Part shown: positions 55,601 through 63,820 of the stretch, piece by piece
Position numbering within the stretch: the stretch's first letter is position 1
Layout: each line of letters starts with the position of its first letter
Origin: Luteimonas sp. MC1572
GTDB taxonomy: Bacteria > Pseudomonadota > Gammaproteobacteria > Xanthomonadales > Xanthomonadaceae
NCBI RefSeq assembly: GCF_016615815.1
Contig: NZ_CP067112.1
Location: forward strand, 1,612,001-1,676,000
Direction: 5' to 3'
DNA: 64,000 nucleotides
Program-made: the position numbers and the translations under genes
The notes under the pieces: model-generated
Told to the model about the DNA's origin: nothing
Databases searched by the model: none
What the model saw: the letters and a program-made list of their open reading frames with translations, nothing else

Positions 55601-56148
55601 CGGGTCTCGGTTTCCTTGCGGCGCTCCTTGTACTTGGAGATGCCGGCGGCCTCTTCCAGGTACACGCGCAGGTCCTCGGGCTTGGCCTCGATGATCTGGC
55701 TGATCATCCCCTGCTCGATGATCGAGTAGCTGCGCGGCCCGAGACCCGTGCCGAGGAACAGGTCGGTGATGTCGCGCCGGCGGCACTTGGCCCCATTCAG
55801 GTAATAGCTGCTCTGGCCGTCGCGCGAGACCAGGCGCTTCACCGAGATCTCGTTGAAGGCGGCGAACTCGCCGGTGATGGTGTGGTCGCTGTTGTCGAAG
55901 ACCAGCTCGACGGTGGCCTGCGAGACCGGCTTGCGGGCGGTGGAACCGGAGAAGATCACGTCGGTCAGCGAGTCGCCGCGCAGGCGGCTGGCCGAACTCT
56001 CGCCCATCACCCAGCGCACGGCGTCGATGATGTTCGACTTGCCGCAGCCGTTGGGACCGACCACGCCGGTCATGTTGGTCGGCAGGTGCAGCGTGGTGGG
56101 ATCGACGAAGGATTTGAAGCCGGAAAGCTTGATCGTGGACAGGCGCAT
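52645..56148 (-). CDS. smc: Chromosome partition protein SMC
   Basis: A 1167-residue structural-maintenance ATPase that organises the chromosome with ScpA/ScpB. The N-terminal head has IKLSGFKSFVDPT and Walker A GPNGCGKSN (residues 31-39). Two long coiled-coil arms flank a hinge at about residues 505-650. The C-terminal head has the signature LLSGGEKAM and Walker B CLLDEVDAPLD. The ATG at 56148 opens MRLSTIKLSGFKSF; an in-frame extension upstream has no support. This true SMC, not MukB, is as expected for xanthomonads. It heads the smc-zipA-ligA-epmA operon. Confidence 0.97.
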   Translation of the reverse strand: MRLSTIKLSGFKSFVDPTTLHLPTNMTGVVGPNGCGKSNIIDAVRWVMGESSASRLRGDSLTDVIFSGSTARKPVSQATVELVFDNSDHTITGEFAAFNEISVKRLVSRDGQSSYYLNGAKCRRRDITDLFLGTGLGPRSYSIIEQGMISQIIEAKPEDLRVYLEEAAGISKYKERRKETETRIRHTRENLDRLGDLREEVGKQLGHLARQARQAEQYTAIQAERRIRDAEWKALEYRALDAKLSRLREGLSQEETRLQQLIAEQREAEREIETGRVRREEAMEALNAAQAAGYEVGGMLARVEQQIAHQRELSQRLLRAREEAEDALAEIGQHISGDEERLAILAESVAEAEPALEMLREDDSARQDALRDAEAALAGWQERWDAHSRGQSEAARAGDVERTRVDYLDRQSLEADRRREQLATERAALDLDALAEAFAAAAAQHETQSIAIEALGEGLEARKQAALDLQDQQRAGQQALSDVRKEAQEARGRLSSLETLQHAALGQEQGAAMAWLRQHGLDSGTRVGEALQVEAGWENAVEGALGQMIEGVLVDSPESLVEALADLGDGRIALVSSAAGDADFAPTSLAARVRGPLAIRRLLSRLHVAESLDEARVLQARLDPADSVITRDGERLGAGWLRVLRSGAARQGALLREREIQGLRERIEELQAREAELEAAQGSGRERLLAAEQAREDVQRQMYQAHRAVSELAGQMQGQQGRLDAARNRIEKIDVELAQLAETLATSGEQARDARGRLEDAVTRMGDLETTRRELDAERARLTEARDAARSAARESREQAHALALQLESQRTQVTALRQALSRMGGQRGQLDTRLGEIAAQLAEGDTPVETLEQQRQLALAERVRAEQTLGQARSALEGVDAGLREYEQVRHQRDEQAIAQREAIAQRRLDQQALVIHAEQLAASVVEAGFVLDDVVAGLAEDAEVTAWGKQVQDFDNRLRRLEPVNLAAIQEHAEAAQRKEYLDSQDADLTSALDTLEDAIRKIDRETRGRFKDTFDRVNSGVQEIYPRLFGGGHAYLELTGEDLLDTGVAIMARPPGKRVSNISLLSGGEKAMTAVALVFAIFQLNPAPFCLLDEVDAPLDEANVGRFTAMVSEMSQKVQFLFVTHNKATMEAATQLSGVTMREPGVSRLVSVDLAEAARLAGAA

Positions 56149-56192
56149 GCGGCGGTCTGGGAGCCTCGGCGGCGGCAGGCCGCAACGACTCG

Positions 56193-56198
56193 AGTATA
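56193..56198 (-). promoter_or_regulatory. Candidate -10 box of the smc operon
   Basis: Minus-strand TATACT (5 of 6) lies 44 bases before the smc ATG, in the 211-base gap shared with the divergent ligE gene. No clear -35 is present. Confidence 0.35.
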
Positions 56199-56359
56199 GC
56201 GGCACCTCCGCGGCGCGAGTCCGCCCCGGCCCCCGTCGGGCCCCGGGATGGCCGGCCCGGCGGTGCGGGACACCCTGACCGCAGACCGCGCCGGCAGCCG
56301 ATACGCGCCTCGCCGATGGCGCCGCAGGCTGGCCCGACGCCACACGCACGAGGTACGCC

Positions 56360-57262
56360 ATGACATGCCGCCTTCCCGCCAACGTCACGGCCCTCCGCGC
56401 CGCCGCGCTGGCCTGGGCCTGTGCCTGCACGTTTGCCGCGCCGGTGGCGCTGACTGCCCAGCCCGGCCTGATGCACGCCGCCGCCACGGCAGGCGCGCCT
56501 GCGGATGCTCTTCCAGGCGATGTCGCCGGCTACTGGGTCAGCGAAAAGCTCGACGGCGTCCGCGGCCGCTGGGACGGCCGCCGCCTGTGGACGCGGGCGG
56601 GGCATGCCATCGACCCGCCCGACTGGTTCACCGCCGGCTGGCCGCAACACGCCATGGACGGTGAGCTCTGGCTGGGCCGTGGGCGCTTCGACGAGGTCGC
56701 CGCCCTGCTCCGCCGCAGCCGCAACGATGACGCCTGGCGCGCGGTCCGCTTCCTGGTGTTCGACCTGCCCGAACACGGCGGCCCGTTCGCGGCGCGCGTC
56801 GCGGCCATGCGCACGCTGTCGGGCGTCGGCGCGCCGCCGTGGCTGCGCGCCGTGGCGCAATCGCGGGTGGCCGATGCCGCGGGCCTGCAGGCGCGGCTGG
56901 CGGCGGTGCTGTCCGCGGGCGGCGAAGGACTGATGCTCCACCACGGCACCGCGCTGTACACGGCGGGCCGCAGCGATGGACTGCGCAAGCTCAAGCCGCA
57001 CGACGATGCCGAGGCCCGGGTCGTGGCGCACCTGCCCGGCAACGGCAAGTACGCCGGCATGCTGGGAGCGCTGCTGGTGGAACGGGCCGACGGCACACGC
57101 TTCCGGCTGGGCAGTGGCCTGAGCGATGCCGAACGCGCCACCCCGCCGCCCGTGGGCAGTCTCGTCACCTACCGCTACAACGGCTACACCGGCACCGGGC
57201 TACCGCGTTTCGCACGCTTCCTGCGCATCCGCACGCCCGAGGACGCGCCGGGGCAGCGTTGA
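56360..57262 (+). CDS. ATP-dependent DNA ligase with signal peptide (LigE type)
   Basis: A 300-residue minimal DNA ligase. Residues 1-33 form a signal peptide ([23 protein letters not shown]), then the NTase domain with motif I SEKLDGVRGRW and the adenylated Lys63, MDGELWLG (motif III), FLVFDLPEHGG (motif IIIa), EGLMLHH (motif IV) and KLKPHDD (motif V). A short OB domain completes it. This is the Lig E class, which is exported to the periplasm and is thought to act on incoming or extracellular DNA. It is divergent from smc, whose operon holds the replicative LigA. All catalytic motifs are intact. The start is the first ATG giving the full signal. Confidence 0.9.
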   Translation: MTCRLPANVTALRAAALAWACACTFAAPVALTAQPGLMHAAATAGAPADALPGDVAGYWVSEKLDGVRGRWDGRRLWTRAGHAIDPPDWFTAGWPQHAMDGELWLGRGRFDEVAALLRRSRNDDAWRAVRFLVFDLPEHGGPFAARVAAMRTLSGVGAPPWLRAVAQSRVADAAGLQARLAAVLSAGGEGLMLHHGTALYTAGRSDGLRKLKPHDDAEARVVAHLPGNGKYAGMLGALLVERADGTRFRLGSGLSDAERATPPPVGSLVTYRYNGYTGTGLPRFARFLRIRTPEDAPGQR

Positions 57263-57379
57263 CCCGATTGCGCCCCCCGGCGCCGAGTGCCGCAACGCCC
57301 ACTGCAGCGCAGCGCCAGGCTCGAACTCCCACACCGCGCACACGCTTCCGGCAGGCCGCAGTGTGCAGACCAGACCGCG

Positions 57380-58492
<1,113 letters not shown>

Positions 58493-58550
58493 GCCATCTC
58501 CCATGCGTGGAAACATGCGCGCGAAGCAGCGCCGCGCGCCGCGACCGGCG

Positions 58551-58600
58551 TTGACAACGCGCCGGACGGCTTCCGCTATTCTGGCATGTAACCGCTTCCA
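58551..58600 (+). promoter_or_regulatory. Beta-glucosidase promoter with LacI-family operator
   Basis: A perfect -35 TTGACA (58551-58556) is followed by TATTCT (58577-58582, 4 of 6) at a long 20-base spacing. Immediately after lies TGTAACCGCTTCCA (58587-58600), which fits the LacI-family pattern TGnAAnCGnTTnCA at every fixed position and covers the likely start of transcription. It lies in the gap between the divergent ugpC-type and beta-glucosidase genes and could control both. Confidence 0.6.
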
Positions 58601-58628
58601 GCCTTCACGACTCCCGGACCCCTCACCG

Positions 58629-60008
58629 ATGCCGACCGACGCTTCCCCGACTCGCGACCTGCGCTTCCCGGAGGGCTTCCTCTGGGGCGCCGCCACCGCC
58701 GCGCACCAGATCGAGGGATCGCCCATGGCGGACGGCGCCGGCCCGAGCATCTGGACGCGTTTCGCGCATACGCCGGGCATGACCTTGAACGGCGACACCG
58801 GCGACATCGCCTGCGACCACTACAACCGCTGGAAGGACGACGTCGCGCTGATGCGCGAGCTCGGGCTGAAGGCGTACCGCTTCAGCGTGTCGTGGTCGCG
58901 GATCCATCCCGAGGGCATCGGCCGTGTCAACCAGGCCGGCGTGGACTTCTACTCACGCCTGGTGGACGAACTGCTGGCCAACGACATCGAGCCGCTGCTC
59001 ACGCTGTTCCACTGGGACCTGCCGGCAGCGCTCGACGACAAGGGCGGCTGGCTCAACCGCGACTGCGCCGACTGGTTCGCCGAGTACGGCACCACGCTGT
59101 ACCGCGCGCTCGATGGCCGGGTGAAGAAGTGGGTGACGCTCAACGAGCCGTGGGTGATCACCGATGGTGGCTACCTGCACGGCGCGCTGGCGCCCGGCCA
59201 CCGCAGCCGTTACGAGGCACCCATCGCGTCGCACAACCTGATGCGCGCGCACGGAGCCGCGGTGCAGGCGTATCGCGCCGAGGGCAAGCACGAGATCGGC
59301 CTGGTGGTGAACATCGAGCCCAAGCATGCGGCCAGCGACTCGGCCGAAGACGAGGCAGCGGTGAAGCGCGCCCACGCCTACATGAACGAGCAATACCTGC
59401 ACCCCGCCCTGCTCGGCCGCTATCCGCCGGAGCTGGCCGAGGTGTTCGGCGACGCCTGGCCGGAGATCGACCCCGTCGACTTCGACCTGATCCGCCAGCC
59501 GCTGGATTTCGTCGGCATCAACTACTACACGCGCAGCGTGACGCGGGCCGACGCCAGCTACCCGCTGCGCGCCGGCGGCGTGCGCCAGCCGGGCGCGACC
59601 TATACCGAGACCGGCTGGGAAGTGTTCCCGAAGGCGCTGACCGAACTGCTGCTGTGGTTCAAGGACACCTACGGCGACCTGCCGCTGTACATCACCGAGA
59701 ACGGCGCGGCGTTCTTCGACCCGCCGGTGGCCGAGGGCGGCCGCGTGCGCGACCCGCTGCGCATCGACTACCTGCGCAAGCACATCACGGCCGTGCACGA
59801 CGCCATCACCGCGGGCGTCGACGTGCGCGGCTACATGGCCTGGTCGCTGCTCGACAACCTGGAATGGTCACTCGGCTATTCCAAGCGCTTCGGCATCGTG
59901 CACGTCGACTACGGCACCCAGCAGCGCACGCCGAAGGACAGTGCGCACTGGTACTCCGGGGTGATCGCCAGCAACGGGCGCGCCCTCGCCGACCCCCTGC
60001 CTTACTGA
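58629..60008 (+). CDS. Beta-glucosidase, glycoside hydrolase family 1
   Basis: A 459-residue cytosolic retaining glycosidase. The N-terminal FLWGAATAAHQIEG is the GH1 signature; the acid/base is Glu173 in LNEPWV and the nucleophile is Glu357 in YITENGAAF. SVSWSRIHPEG and the C-terminal WSLLDNLEWSLGYSKRFGIVHVDY complete the barrel. It should release glucose from cellobiose or aryl-glucosides after uptake. It lacks a signal peptide. There is no sign of a 6-phospho-specific residue pattern that can be judged by eye, and no PTS gene is nearby. A LacI-type operator precedes it, and 6-phosphogluconolactonase follows. Confidence 0.93.
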   Translation: MPTDASPTRDLRFPEGFLWGAATAAHQIEGSPMADGAGPSIWTRFAHTPGMTLNGDTGDIACDHYNRWKDDVALMRELGLKAYRFSVSWSRIHPEGIGRVNQAGVDFYSRLVDELLANDIEPLLTLFHWDLPAALDDKGGWLNRDCADWFAEYGTTLYRALDGRVKKWVTLNEPWVITDGGYLHGALAPGHRSRYEAPIASHNLMRAHGAAVQAYRAEGKHEIGLVVNIEPKHAASDSAEDEAAVKRAHAYMNEQYLHPALLGRYPPELAEVFGDAWPEIDPVDFDLIRQPLDFVGINYYTRSVTRADASYPLRAGGVRQPGATYTETGWEVFPKALTELLLWFKDTYGDLPLYITENGAAFFDPPVAEGGRVRDPLRIDYLRKHITAVHDAITAGVDVRGYMAWSLLDNLEWSLGYSKRFGIVHVDYGTQQRTPKDSAHWYSGVIASNGRALADPLPY

Positions 60009-60025
60009 CCCGGGACAGCGCCGAC

Positions 60026-60121
60026 ATGCACGACACGCACCTGCTGTCCGGCGCCAACGCATACACCGCCTCGCACGACGACGCCGGTGCCCACCCCACA
60101 GCGCGCCGGCCCGCCGCGTGA
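60026..60121 (+). CDS. Possible 31-residue upstream ORF before pgl
   Basis: An ATG 17 bases after the beta-glucosidase stop opens a 31-codon frame (MHDTHLLSGANAY onward, His/Ala-rich, no known motif) whose TGA overlaps the GTG start of pgl as GTGA. It could couple pgl translation to the upstream message. It may equally be chance or the remnant of a lost gene. No ribosome binding site is clear. Confidence 0.25.
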   Translation: MHDTHLLSGANAYTASHDDAGAHPTARRPAA

Positions 60122-60861
60122 CCGGACGCGGCGCCGCGCACGTCGGTGACACCCTGCTCGACGGCCGCGTGCAGTTCGAGGCCTTCCAGGACGCCACGCA
60201 GTGGGCGTGGGCGGCCGCGGTGTCGGTCTCGGCGGCGCTCAAGCGCGACCTGGAGCAGCAGCCGCGCGCACGCCTGCTGCTTTCGGGGGGCAACACCCCG
60301 GGAGCGGCTTACGAGGCCCTGTCCCGGGCACCGATCGAGTGGGAGCGCGTCGATGTCGCGCTTGTCGACGAACGCTGGCTGCTCCCCGACGACGTCGACA
60401 GCAACGCCCGCCTGGTGCGCGAATCCCTGCTGCGCAACCATGCCGCGCGCGCGCGCTTCGAGGCGATCACCCGTGCCGGGCGCAGCATCGAAGAGGCGGT
60501 GACCACAGCCAACATGCACGCCCGACAGGCCGCGGGCGTGGTCGTGCTGGGCATGGGCGACGATGGGCACACCGCATCGCTGTTCCCGGGCATGCGCGGG
60601 CTCGACGACGCATTCGCCTCGACGCGCCCCTACGTCGCGGTGGATGCGCGCGGCTGCCCGGGCGCCGAGCAATGGCCGCGCCGCATCAGCCTCACGCCGG
60701 CCGGCATCGCGCCGGCCCACAGCCGGTTCCTGCTGATCCGCGGCCTGCACAAGCGCGCGCTGCTCGAGCGCGTGCTCGCCGGCGACGACCCCGCGGAGTT
60801 CCCGATTCGCATCGCCTTCCTGACGCCCGGAGCGCCACTGCGCATCCTGTGGTGCCCTTGA
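60118..60861 (+). CDS. pgl: 6-phosphogluconolactonase
   Basis: A 247-residue DevB-type lactonase hydrolysing 6-phosphogluconolactone in the pentose-phosphate and Entner-Doudoroff routes. The family motifs are LLLSGGNTPGAAYEAL near residue 55, VDVALVDERWL, and VLGMGDDGHTASLFPG. The length is typical. The only usable start giving these is the GTG at 60118. It lies in the same direction as the beta-glucosidase gene, which would supply glucose. The usual partners zwf, edd, eda and glk are not in the window on this side. Confidence 0.92.
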   Translation: MTGRGAAHVGDTLLDGRVQFEAFQDATQWAWAAAVSVSAALKRDLEQQPRARLLLSGGNTPGAAYEALSRAPIEWERVDVALVDERWLLPDDVDSNARLVRESLLRNHAARARFEAITRAGRSIEEAVTTANMHARQAAGVVVLGMGDDGHTASLFPGMRGLDDAFASTRPYVAVDARGCPGAEQWPRRISLTPAGIAPAHSRFLLIRGLHKRALLERVLAGDDPAEFPIRIAFLTPGAPLRILWCP

Positions 60862-60866
60862 TCGCT

Positions 60867-60882
60867 GCCGGCCGCGGCCGGC
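60867..60882. terminator. Palindromic hairpin between convergent pgl and ATP-grasp genes
   Basis: GCCGGCCGCGGCCGGC is a perfect 16-base palindrome in the 27-base gap between the two stop codons, flanked by ATC/GAT that can extend the stem past a bulge. It probably acts as a terminator in both directions. Confidence 0.5.
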
Positions 60883-60888
60883 GATGGC

Positions 60889-61938
60889 CTACAACACCGC
60901 GAGCGCGCGGTTGTCGAAATGCCCCGGGAAACCGGCAGCCACTTCCAGCTTGCGCTCGATCGACCCCAGGATCTTGTCCGCGAAATTGACCCCAGCGAGC
61001 GCGCTGCACGAGCCGAGGTTGCCGGGCGAGAACACGTTCACCTCGAGGATGGTGTCGCCGATGATGTCGATGCCGACCAGGAACATGCCATCGCGCACCA
61101 GCTTCGGCCGGATCAGCTCGGCGACGCGCAACTCGCGTTCGGTGATGCGCACCGGCTTGGCCTTGCCGCCGGCGTGGATGTTGCTGCGGATGTCCTCCTT
61201 GGCGCCGACGCGGCGCATCGCCGCGTACTTGCCGTCGATCTCGAGCGGTACGCCGTTCATCAGGAACAGGCGGATGTCGCCCTTCTCCGCCTCCGGTACC
61301 CACGCCTGGGCAATGATGTAACCGTCGCGGCCGATCGCCTCGATCATCTGGTTGAGGTTGCCGCCGGACTTCTGGTCCACCAGGAACACGCCCTGCCCGC
61401 CCGAGCCCTGCAGCGGCTTGAGCACGATATTGCCGGCATGCTGTTTGGCGAAGGCCTTGATGTCGGAGGCCTGGCGGCTGATCAGGGTCTCGGCCCGCAC
61501 CGCGCGCGGAAACGACTGGAAATACAGCTTGTTGGCGGCCTTGGCCAGCGCGTCCGGGTCGTTGAGCACCAGGCAGCCGCGCATCGCGGCCAGGCGGCCG
61601 AACTGGACACCCACCGACTCGGCCCACGGGCGCGTGGCCGCATCGTTCGACGGGTCGCTGCGCAGCATCAGCACGTCGATGTCGGTGATGTCGACCAGCT
61701 TCTTGCGGGTGACCGCCTGGAGGTCGGCGAAGAACTTTTCCTGCGTGCGCTTGCCGGATTTCAGCGGCGGCACCATGTGCACGTGCGCGCGCATGCGGTC
61801 GTCCGTGCCCAGCACGAAATCGCCCGGCGTCATGTAGCAGACGTGGTGGCCGCGGCGCGACGCCTCGTGCGCGAGCACGGTTGTGGTGTAGCCGGCGTAC
61901 TCGGTTTCGAGGTCGTTGACATAGAAGGCGATCAGCAT
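60889..61938 (-). CDS. gshB: Glutathione-synthase-like ATP-grasp ligase
   Basis: A 349-residue ATP-grasp enzyme of the GshB/RimK superfamily. The N-terminal pre-ATP-grasp part has FYVNDLETEYAGYTTT and DVLMLRSDPSND; the ATP-binding loop is VLKPLQGSGGQGVFLV; the metal-binding end is DIIGDTILEVNVFSPG. It differs from ordinary GshB in its opening segment and in context: it follows a DUF1704 peptidase by four bases and that gene overlaps an N-formylglutamate amidohydrolase. The gene may therefore make or extend a special peptide in place of, or besides, glutathione. The ATG at 61938 gives MLIAFYVND; longer frames are unsupported. The symbol is by family only. Confidence 0.75.
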   Translation of the reverse strand: MLIAFYVNDLETEYAGYTTTVLAHEASRRGHHVCYMTPGDFVLGTDDRMRAHVHMVPPLKSGKRTQEKFFADLQAVTRKKLVDITDIDVLMLRSDPSNDAATRPWAESVGVQFGRLAAMRGCLVLNDPDALAKAANKLYFQSFPRAVRAETLISRQASDIKAFAKQHAGNIVLKPLQGSGGQGVFLVDQKSGGNLNQMIEAIGRDGYIIAQAWVPEAEKGDIRLFLMNGVPLEIDGKYAAMRRVGAKEDIRSNIHAGGKAKPVRITERELRVAELIRPKLVRDGMFLVGIDIIGDTILEVNVFSPGNLGSCSALAGVNFADKILGSIERKLEVAAGFPGHFDNRALAVL

Positions 61939-61942
61939 GGTT

Positions 61943-63820
61943 TCAGGCCTGGACAAGTTCGAGGAAGGGTTCGCCGCCACGCACGCGCGCCAGCCGCGCG
62001 CGCGCCTCCGGCCGCGAGAGGAATTCGGGCAGCACCGCCGGCTCGCGCAGGATTCCGCGCGCACGCAGTTCGTCGACCACGGGCACGTGGGACGCGGCGA
62101 TCTTGCCGGTCCAGAAGGCGTCCAGCGGCCGGCCGCCCGCAACCCACGCAAAGACTTCCTTCAGCCCGCGCAGGTAGATCGCATCCTTGGCGAGGCCGCC
62201 GGAACGGAACACGCGGGCGACGATGTTGAACGCGGCGCGCGGCGTGAAGCCATGGTCGCGGCGCAGCATGCGATCGCAGTCGACGAATTCCGCGCCGTCG
62301 AGCATCGCATCGACCACGACGACACGGGCCGCGAGCAGCCGCAGGCGCGACCGCCCCAGGCCGCCCACCAGGTATTCCGCGAACACGCCGAGCCCTTCCT
62401 GGATGCCCTCGTAGCCGGCCAGGCCGCTGCCGAATATCGACAGCCCCTGCGCGCTGCCGTTGACGCAGGTGAGCACGTGTACCCCGACCTCGTGCTGCAG
62501 CAGCGCATCCAGCCGCCAGCGGCGCATGCGCGTGGCGGTGGAAACCAGCACCGAGCGCCCGGAGACCATCAGCCCGGGGGCGATGTCGTCGCGCAGGCAG
62601 ACCTCGGCCTGGAACAGCGGCGCCTTGTGGCGGTAGCGGGCGATCAGCGCTTCCGCCGCCTCGCGCACGGCGTGGCAATCGACACAGGCCGTGTCTTCGT
62701 TGCCGGCGGCGGCGTCCTCGCGCGCGAGGATCCCGCGCGCCTCGCCCAGCAGCGACGCTTCGACCGCACCGTACTGGATGACCGAGGCGTACTTGAACGC
62801 CGGGGTGTTGCGGCCCTGGAGCATGGTCAGCTGCTGGTCGAGCTCGCGCTGCTTCTGCAGGAACAGCTGTTCCAGGACGGGATCTTCCACGGCGCGGACG
62901 TCGATCGAGTACAGCGCACGCTTGGAGAGCTCCGGACTGACGGTCAACGGCCGGTAGCGGAACTCCGGCGCCTTGTCGCTTCCGGCCGCGTGGAAGCGCT
63001 CCATCGCCTCGACGGTATTGATCGGCGACACCGAGAGCAGGAAATCGAACGAGGCGCTGATTGCCGCCAGGTCGCGGTCGACGGCGACCGCGGCCTTGAT
63101 GAAGCGGCTCCGCCCCAGCGTGCGGTGCGGGACGCGGATGTCCGGCGTGGCGGCTTCGACGAACGCGGCCAGCGCCTGCAACAAGGCATCGAACGCCAGC
63201 GTTTCCAGTTCGTGGAACACCTGCGGGTACACCGCATCGCTGCCCGGGGCGAGGTAGATGCGCGGCAGCCCCAACGACAGCACGCCGATGCCTGCGCTGC
63301 CTTCCACCAGCGCGGCGAGCGCCGCCGGCAGGTCGGGCGCGCCGGCATCCTCGATCGCCGCTTCGCGAAGCTCGATGCACGCCCCGGCCAGCGCGTCGCG
63401 CAGGCGCCGCGCGGCCGCATGGGCGGGTGCGCCGCCGCTTGCGGCCACGGTGAACCGGAACGGCTCCAGGCGCGGGCTGTCCTCGGCGATCGAAGCGTCG
63501 CGTGGCAGGTCGTGCAGCCACAGCAGCAGGTAGCTCGGAAAGTCCCGCGCCTGGTGGGCCAGCACGGAATCGAGGCGCGTGATGGCCCCCGCGTCCGCGT
63601 CCCCGCCCGCCGGCCACACCAGGTGTGCCGCGCTGATGGTCGCGAGGCGGCGCGCGATGCTCGCGGCCTCGTCGGCATAGCGGTTGAGCACCAGGAACGG
63701 CAGCGGCCGGTCGATGTGCACGCGACCGCCGGCGTCGAGCTCGCGGCGCCATGCGCCAAGACCGAAGTCCGGCGCCGGCGGCTTCTGCACGCGGGGACCG
63801 GGGCGAACGGGTTCAGGCAT
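61943..63820 (-). CDS. DUF1704 metallopeptidase (flavohemoglobin expression-modulating QEGLA-motif protein; MATCAP relative)
   Basis: A 625-residue protein. The C-terminal half is a zincin with the unusual HExxxH motif HEVGVH at 443-448 and the third ligand and family signature in IQEGLGVFAEYL (Glu475; QEGLG here in place of QEGLA). The N-terminal 300 residues (DFLLSVSPINTVEAMERFH at the end) are the family's extra region. Eukaryotic relatives are the MATCAP tyrosine carboxypeptidases, so removal of a C-terminal residue from a peptide or protein is a reasonable guess. The start ATG overlaps the upstream amidohydrolase stop by eight bases (ATGCCTGA). The physiological substrate is unknown. Confidence 0.85.
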   Translation of the reverse strand: MPEPVRPGPRVQKPPAPDFGLGAWRRELDAGGRVHIDRPLPFLVLNRYADEAASIARRLATISAAHLVWPAGGDADAGAITRLDSVLAHQARDFPSYLLLWLHDLPRDASIAEDSPRLEPFRFTVAASGGAPAHAAARRLRDALAGACIELREAAIEDAGAPDLPAALAALVEGSAGIGVLSLGLPRIYLAPGSDAVYPQVFHELETLAFDALLQALAAFVEAATPDIRVPHRTLGRSRFIKAAVAVDRDLAAISASFDFLLSVSPINTVEAMERFHAAGSDKAPEFRYRPLTVSPELSKRALYSIDVRAVEDPVLEQLFLQKQRELDQQLTMLQGRNTPAFKYASVIQYGAVEASLLGEARGILAREDAAAGNEDTACVDCHAVREAAEALIARYRHKAPLFQAEVCLRDDIAPGLMVSGRSVLVSTATRMRRWRLDALLQHEVGVHVLTCVNGSAQGLSIFGSGLAGYEGIQEGLGVFAEYLVGGLGRSRLRLLAARVVVVDAMLDGAEFVDCDRMLRRDHGFTPRAAFNIVARVFRSGGLAKDAIYLRGLKEVFAWVAGGRPLDAFWTGKIAASHVPVVDELRARGILREPAVLPEFLSRPEARARLARVRGGEPFLELVQA

